Source: Nitrososphaeraceae archaeon (lineage in GTDB: Archaea > Thermoproteota > Nitrososphaeria > Nitrososphaerales > Nitrososphaeraceae). Taken from it: DNA of 10,059 nt. The stretch lies in NCBI GenBank assembly GCA_025922715.1, contig JAICHH010000058.1, positions 1-10,059 on the forward strand, given 5' to 3'. This document shows, piece after piece, positions 6,271 to 10,059 of this stretch; position 1 is the first letter of the stretch; each line of letters begins with the position of its first letter. The position numbers and the translations under genes are program-made. A model generated the notes under the pieces. That model was not told where the DNA came from and did no database searches. It was given only the letters and a program-made list of their open reading frames with translations.

Positions 6271-6924
6271 TTGGATAATATTTTTTTCTCAATTCCCTTA
6301 TTACTTCAGGTATTAGATTTATTTGGTGTAATGGTATTTGCCGTGACCGGCGCGCTAAAAGCAATTCAATACAAAATGGACATGGTAGGAGTTATAGTAT
6401 TAGCTAGCAGTACAGGTTTAGCTGGAGGGTTAATCAGAGATCTTCTATTGGACAGATTACCACCTAAAATTATGCTAGATCCTTATTATCTAACTATTGC
6501 TGTAGCTACAGGTGTTATTGTATTTTTTTTACACCCTTTTTTTAAGGAACGTGAAAAATTATTTTTAAAGTTTGATGCAATAGGTTTAGGAGTCTTTACT
6601 ATCATAGGCTCCAGTATTGCTTATGAAATGTTGGGATTAAATTTTCTAGCTATGTCTTTAGCAGGTATTTTTACTGCCATCGGCGGAGGAATAGTAAGAG
6701 ATGTTTTTGTTAAAGAAATTCCGCTAGTATTCATCAAAGAGTTATATGCATCAGCAAGTTTTTTAGGAATTATTATATTTTTTATTCTGTTATACTTTGA
6801 TTTCAATTACTATATTTCCATGGTTGTCTGTATAGTTATTGTTACATTATTTAGACTGTTAGCAATGAAATATAATTGGAATTTACCTACCAAAGCGTTT
6901 TTAGGAAAAGAAAGAGATAGATGA
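6271..6924 (+). CDS. TRIC family (UPF0126) cation channel
   Basis: Encodes a 217-residue polytopic membrane protein of the TRIC family, trimeric monovalent-cation channels with crystal structures from prokaryotes including Sulfolobus. The family consists of two tandem three-helix repeats plus a seventh helix. Here the repeats are recognised by the paired signatures AGGLIRDLL (51-59) and GGGIVRDVF (138-146), each followed by an acidic or basic residue and a proline. The first repeat starts LLQVLDLFGVMVFAVTGALKA (12-31), the second KFDAIGLGVFTIIGSSIA (100-117), and the last helix is about 181-198. The length is normal for prokaryotic members. The start must be TTG at 6271 because TAG immediately precedes it, and it places the first helix as in relatives. 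The physiological role in archaea is not established; potassium handling is a guess from animal TRICs. It converges on the PAP2 gene. Confidence 0.93.
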   Translation: MDNIFFSIPLLLQVLDLFGVMVFAVTGALKAIQYKMDMVGVIVLASSTGLAGGLIRDLLLDRLPPKIMLDPYYLTIAVATGVIVFFLHPFFKEREKLFLKFDAIGLGVFTIIGSSIAYEMLGLNFLAMSLAGIFTAIGGGIVRDVFVKEIPLVFIKELYASASFLGIIIFFILLYFDFNYYISMVVCIVIVTLFRLLAMKYNWNLPTKAFLGKERDR

Positions 6925-6946
6925 TTATATAGTGTTCTTGTAATAT

Positions 6947-6961
6947 TTTAGTTTAGTTTTA
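6947..6961 (+). terminator. T-rich tract after the TRIC gene
   Basis: TTTTAGTTTAGTTTT lies just after the TRIC stop codon in the 55-base convergent gap. Archaeal termination commonly occurs at T-rich stretches of the non-template strand, so this is a plausible terminator for rightward transcription. The call rests on composition alone. Confidence 0.3.
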
Positions 6962-6979
6962 AATTTATATAATATCATT

Positions 6980-7654
6980 TCAAGAATCTTTAAATTTGTA
7001 ATTACTTATTGTGGTTCTAATTTTCGGTATGGTACTTACAAGACAAATAATTAACAATGATATTCCGCTTCCTAAAAAAAATCCCCCTAAAACATCAAAT
7101 GGATAATGAACTCCAACATAAATTCTTGAAAAGCATACTAATCCTGCATCAATGACTAAAACAATAGGCAAAATTTTAGTATATTTATTTCCTTTAAATA
7201 AAATCAAGGTAGTTATAGACCCAGCAACTATTAGAGTAGAATGTCCAGAGGGAAATGAATAGTTAGTATCTGTAGACATTAGTGGGTCCAAGTCAGGAAC
7301 AAAAGGTCTTGGTCTTTCAATATAATCTTTAGTAATAGAAACAATGGGAATCAACATTAAAATAGAGATTCCTGTTATGATTACTGTTTTCCTTCCATTT
7401 TTACCTCCAAATATGAAAATTAATATCAGTACAAATGGTAAAAAAATTTCCCTTCCATAAAGAGTAATCACAATCATAAATTGATCAAGCTCTGTAGGTA
7501 ATTTTACCTGAAATTCATTTATTGCAATAAAAAGAGATATATCAACATGTATAATATTATCAAAATATATATTATTTGATTTATTAATTACTATAAAAGA
7601 TAACAATATAAAAGATGCAAAACAAGCAATTGTTAAAAAAAAAATTTTATTCAT
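6980..7654 (-). CDS. PAP2-family membrane phosphatase
   Basis: Encodes 224 residues of a PAP2 / type 2 phosphatidic acid phosphatase-like integral membrane enzyme. All three catalytic motifs are complete: C1 KDYIERPRP (Lys109, Arg116, Pro117), C2 PSGHS (135-139, general-acid His138) and C3 SRIYVGVHYPFD (Arg177, nucleophile His183, Asp187). Hydrophobic helices lie at about 5-23, 70-83, 91-107, 140-153, 160-175 and 189-207, giving the usual six-helix plan with the active site at one membrane face. Such enzymes dephosphorylate lipid phosphates or isoprenoid pyrophosphates. In archaea an isoprenyl-phosphate substrate is reasonable, but the sequence does not decide this. The ATG at 7654 begins directly with the first membrane helix and has no Shine-Dalgarno. 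The gene stands alone on its strand, 244 bases downstream of the YVTN gene. Confidence 0.93.
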   Translation of the reverse strand: MNKIFFLTIACFASFILLSFIVINKSNNIYFDNIIHVDISLFIAINEFQVKLPTELDQFMIVITLYGREIFLPFVLILIFIFGGKNGRKTVIITGISILMLIPIVSITKDYIERPRPFVPDLDPLMSTDTNYSFPSGHSTLIVAGSITTLILFKGNKYTKILPIVLVIDAGLVCFSRIYVGVHYPFDVLGGFFLGSGISLLIICLVSTIPKIRTTISNYKFKDS

Positions 7655-7767
7655 AATTTAATATAAATTTCTTTAGCTTAATAATAACATACTGAATATG
7701 ATAATGATGAAGAAGATTATGATTGTATAATTATTTATTACCAAGTACTATTTACAATATACACTAG

Positions 7768-7811
7768 CTCTGACTTTCAAACAGAGAATTAGGCTCCATA
7801 GTTATAACTAT
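7768..7811. repeat. Short hairpin and 14-bp palindrome in the spacer
   Basis: CTCTG (7768-7772) pairs with CAGAG (7782-7786) around a nine-base loop. Further along, ATAGTTATAACTAT (7798-7811) is a perfect 14-bp palindrome. Both lie in the spacer between the YVTN gene and the PAP2 gene, roughly 115-160 bases before the PAP2 start. They could be regulatory symmetry or a small structured element; neither is followed by a T run typical of a terminator. Confidence 0.4.
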
Positions 7812-7819
7812 AAATAAAT

Positions 7820-7851
7820 AAATTAATAAATTAATAAATTAATAAATTAAT
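7820..7851. repeat. AAATTAAT octanucleotide tandem array (4 copies)
   Basis: Four perfect head-to-tail copies of AAATTAAT, flanked on both sides by TAAATAAAT-type sequence that looks like decayed copies. It lies 47 bases beyond the 3' end of the YVTN gene. It is a simple AT-only repeat without coding capacity and probably arose by slippage. Confidence 0.92.
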
Positions 7852-7898
7852 AAATAAATTATTTAGATTTTTTGTTAAATGGTTATTGCCTAAACATA

Positions 7899-9521
7899 TC
7901 AGTCAGTTCTTAAAAGAGTATTAATTAATTCGGAGATTCTTTTATCAAGAATATTATAATGTGAATCTGTTAGCTTTCCTTTTTTAAATAAATTAGTTAC
8001 TTCTTTTCGAATCTCTTCCAATTGTTTAACTCCTTCTACCTTGTCTTTTTTTAATACATCATAAGTAAAGTCTATTCTATTCATGCTTTTATTTAGGTAA
8101 CTTCTTTCTCGTCTTTTATAATACCAACCCCCAAATATAGAGGTAGAACCAACTATAGCAGCTACCATTCCAATATATGTCTCTGTTGAGATGGCGGGTT
8201 TAAAATGAGCTACTAATAAGTTATTTTCTGTTACGTTTAGCGTGATAGGATTTTTATTATCTGAAATCATATTTGACCAAAAATCAAATGAATATCCTCG
8301 AGATGCATGAGCAGCACATTTTATTTCGGTATTTATAGGATGCAACCAAAAACTTTGCGACGGTAACTTTGAATTGTTACATTCTATAGTTCCTGCATTT
8401 TCTGGTTTTATTTCTACAGATAACTGGACAACTACACTATCAGTTTTTCCATCAATTACCATAACACCATTCGAAACTGTATTTGTGATATAAATTTGGT
8501 TTGTAATAGGATTAAGAGATAATTTATTAGCTAAAAGTGGAAAAGTTAGATGGATAGGTATATCAAGAATAGGATCGGTATTACCATTGTTTTTAGTGTT
8601 ATTTGGTTTAACTGATAAATCCTTAATTTTTTTATTAGTTATTCCATCTATTACAGATACTGTATTGTCACCATTATTAGATACATATATACGATTTGTT
8701 AATGGGTTCACCACAATATCTACTGGATCATATCCTACTTTTATTGTTGAGTTGACTTTATTGGTTTTTCCATCTATTACAGAAATAGAGTTAGAACCAT
8801 AATTTGCTATATAAATTACATTTTTTATATGGTTTATATTTATTCCTGTAGGTATATTTCCCACTGAAATATTATTAAGAATGTTTTTCGTTTTTTCATC
8901 TAAAACAGATACAGTATGGTTTTTTAGATTAGAGAGATAAATTGTTTTTGTTAGTGGATTAACCGCTACACCATAAAAAAGGCCATTCAATTCCACGGTA
9001 CCTGTAACTTTATTACTAATACCATCTATGATTGATAAAGATGATGATTCTTTACCTAGATTTGTAACATATATTCTATTATCTGAAGGATTTATGGATA
9101 TCCCTACAGGAGATTCTCCAACATTGATATTTGATAGTCTTTGATTTGTAGATCCATCAATAACAGAGACAGTATTTGAACCTCTATTGGTCACATATAT
9201 TCTATTATTATAAGGATTTACTTCTAAATCATATGGAAAGTTATCTACTTGAATTGTAGTTTCAATAGTATTTGTATTGCCATCTATCACTGTAACTGAG
9301 TTAGAAAATTGATTTGCGACATATAGCTTGTTAGTAACAGAATTTATTCCGATTCCTACAGGATAACTACCTACTGGTAAAAATGGTTTACCAACATTTT
9401 CGGAAATAATTTGTTCATCCATTTGTGAATAAGTAAATGATAGTGGTATCTGTAATATCAATAACATTATAAAAAAGAAAAAATAAACCAATGAAAATCT
9501 TTGAATTAATCCAATCAACAC
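7899..9521 (-). CDS. Membrane-anchored surface YVTN beta-propeller protein
   Basis: Encodes 540 residues. A hydrophobic signal or anchor (about 5-31) is followed by seven YVTN-type blades of about 43 residues, each with NPxTNRIYVxN, NTVSVIDGxTN and a VGxxPxGI linker. They begin near 47, 91, 133, 176, 219, 262 and 331, so a closed seven-bladed propeller is likely; the last is offset by an Asn-rich insertion (305-330). A region with two cysteines (Cys381, Cys402) and GYSFDFWS...LLVAHF (409-440) resembles InlB-like B-repeat domains. A transmembrane helix (about 448-466) and KRRER stop signal lead to a charged cytoplasmic tail whose end (LFKKGKLTDSHYNILDKRISEL) resembles a SHOCT helix pair. Most mass should lie outside the cell; such propellers bind proteins or glycans, ligand unknown. 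The start is GTG; an in-frame TGA lies two codons upstream. It is divergent from the acidic secreted protein. Confidence 0.9.
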   Translation of the reverse strand: MLIGLIQRFSLVYFFFFIMLLILQIPLSFTYSQMDEQIISENVGKPFLPVGSYPVGIGINSVTNKLYVANQFSNSVTVIDGNTNTIETTIQVDNFPYDLEVNPYNNRIYVTNRGSNTVSVIDGSTNQRLSNINVGESPVGISINPSDNRIYVTNLGKESSSLSIIDGISNKVTGTVELNGLFYGVAVNPLTKTIYLSNLKNHTVSVLDEKTKNILNNISVGNIPTGININHIKNVIYIANYGSNSISVIDGKTNKVNSTIKVGYDPVDIVVNPLTNRIYVSNNGDNTVSVIDGITNKKIKDLSVKPNNTKNNGNTDPILDIPIHLTFPLLANKLSLNPITNQIYITNTVSNGVMVIDGKTDSVVVQLSVEIKPENAGTIECNNSKLPSQSFWLHPINTEIKCAAHASRGYSFDFWSNMISDNKNPITLNVTENNLLVAHFKPAISTETYIGMVAAIVGSTSIFGGWYYKRRERSYLNKSMNRIDFTYDVLKKDKVEGVKQLEEIRKEVTNLFKKGKLTDSHYNILDKRISELINTLLRTD

Positions 9522-9541
9522 ATATCATTCTTTTTTAATGG

Positions 9542-9549
9542 TATAAAAA
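9542..9549 (-). promoter_or_regulatory. TATA-like box for the YVTN gene
   Basis: Read on the minus strand this is TTTTTATA, 21-28 bases before the GTG start at 9521, the position expected for an archaeal TATA box of a leaderless or short-leader transcript. No Shine-Dalgarno precedes the start. A run of AAT triplets lies immediately upstream of it. Confidence 0.4.
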
Positions 9550-9619
9550 TAATAATAATAATATTTTATCATTGAAACAACAATTATATATCATGTTTAC
9601 AAAAGTGGTCGATAAACGG

Positions 9620-9654
9620 ATGATATAAAGTATCATATGATAACTTTATAAAAA
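9620..9654 (+). promoter_or_regulatory. Promoter of the acidic secreted protein with ATGATA/TATCAT half-sites
   Basis: TTTATAAAAA (9645-9654) is a good TATA-like box about 33 bases before the ATG at 9682, implying a leader of a few bases. Directly upstream, ATGATA (9620-9625), TATCAT (9631-9636) and ATGATA (9637-9642) form an inverted pair with a five-base spacer plus a perfect 12-bp palindrome TATCATATGATA (9631-9642). Protein binding here would abut the TATA box. A GAGGT at 9661-9665 is too far from the ATG for a Shine-Dalgarno. Confidence 0.4.
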
Positions 9655-9681
9655 GAAAAAGAGGTAATAATATACACTAGC

Positions 9682-10038
9682 ATGGAAAATTTGACTAAAC
9701 TGAACTATTTATCATCATTATCATTCATAATAATAAGTGTTTTTCTTTATAGCACATCCAATGGATATCAATCTGTTTCAGCTCAAGAAGTAGAAGAAGA
9801 ACAAGAAGGACCTTCTGAGATAAATAGAGAAAAAGAAGAAGAAGAAGTAGAGTCTAGTAATGATATTTTTAGCGATTTAAGCAGAAATCTTCCTAGTATT
9901 GACGAGGATATACCTAATGATAATGTACAGCCTCTAGACAGTGAAAAACCACTATTTGGAAATCCTGATACAGAAGAATTTGATGAAAACAATGAGATTA
10001 GTAGTAATAGTGAGAATATAGTAGAATCTAATGAATAA
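9682..10038 (+). CDS. Small acidic secreted protein, function unknown
   Basis: Encodes 118 residues; I do not recognise a family. Residues 1-35 look like a Sec signal peptide: a short N-terminus with Lys6, hydrophobic core LSSLSFIIISVFLYS (10-24) and a likely cleavage after SVSA (31-34). The mature part of about 84 residues is highly acidic, low-complexity and without cysteine, with runs such as EVEEEQEG and EKEEEEVESS and many Asn, Ser, Pro and Asp, so it is probably disordered. It could be a cell-surface or pseudoperiplasmic protein binding cations or basic partners; that is inference. The start ATG is well placed behind a TATA-like box, and the reading frame closes with TAA inside the window. 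It is divergent from the YVTN surface protein gene, sharing a 160-base promoter region. The antisense Ser-rich frame is a shadow of its Glu/Ser codons. Confidence 0.68.
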   Translation: MENLTKLNYLSSLSFIIISVFLYSTSNGYQSVSAQEVEEEQEGPSEINREKEEEEVESSNDIFSDLSRNLPSIDEDIPNDNVQPLDSEKPLFGNPDTEEFDENNEISSNSENIVESNE

Positions 10039-10059
10039 GGGACCACCAGTGAAAGTATA

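Noticed and set aside
7756..7768. 13-base exact repeat AATATACACTAGC shared with 9669-9681
   Set aside because: One 13-base match in 10 kb of strongly AT-biased DNA is near chance expectation, and the two contexts differ (mid-spacer versus just before a start codon).
7767..7790. tRNA-Glu-like anticodon arm (stem around CTTTCAA)
   Set aside because: The loop does place U33 and a UUC triplet correctly, but the closing pair is A-A and there is no D arm, no GTTCRA T loop and no acceptor stem around it.
9783..10046. Ser-rich antisense reading frame opposite the acidic protein
   Set aside because: It is the complement of Glu/Ser-rich codons, has no promoter or recognisable domain, and would overlap the better supported signal-peptide gene completely.

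Overview
The window is AT-rich DNA with short intergenic spacers, no rRNA or tRNA that I can recognise, and no mobile element or CRISPR array. Several things point to an archaeon, most likely an ammonia-oxidising thaumarchaeote (Nitrososphaeria, perhaps Nitrososphaera/Nitrosocosmicus-like). There is a pyrD-pyrK pair and a prokaryotic TRIC channel. A SelD-related PurM-superfamily protein and a large surface-anchored YVTN beta-propeller protein are also present. Shine-Dalgarno sites are largely absent, TATA-like boxes lie about 25-30 bases before start codons (leaderless style), and TTG/GTG starts are common. The taxonomic call is an inference from gene content; no marker gene is present.

Layout. 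82-1551 (+) is the SelD-related protein. It converges on the pyrimidine-biosynthesis pair pyrD (3308-2409) and pyrK (2434-1595), whose ends overlap. An AT-rich divergent region (about 3372-3755) with an A6T6 tract and a 25-bp imperfect palindrome separates pyrD from a (+) pair: a TatD-type metallohydrolase closely resembling EboB (3756-4574) and a xylose-isomerase-like TIM barrel (4617-5450). A 342-base spacer with a pentanucleotide array and inverted repeats follows. After it comes a small probable ribbon-helix-helix protein with a Cys/His-bearing C-terminus (5793-6188) and then a TRIC-family channel (6271-6924). The TRIC gene converges on a PAP2 phosphatase (7654-6980). Further right, a 540-residue membrane-anchored seven-bladed YVTN propeller protein (9521-7899) is divergent from a small, very acidic secreted protein (9682-10038).

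How the genes fit together. PyrD and PyrK form the class 1B dihydroorotate dehydrogenase, which passes electrons from dihydroorotate through FAD and a 2Fe-2S cluster to NAD. The EboB-like hydrolase and the TIM barrel look like a two-gene metabolic unit related to the bacterial ebo clusters; their substrate is unknown. The right third is envelope-oriented: an ion channel, a lipid or pyrophosphate phosphatase, a surface propeller and an acidic exported protein. The most interesting points are the ebo-like pair in an archaeal setting, the probable RHH/zinc-site regulator with a tandem repeat in its own promoter, and the palindromic promoter elements in the two divergent regions.
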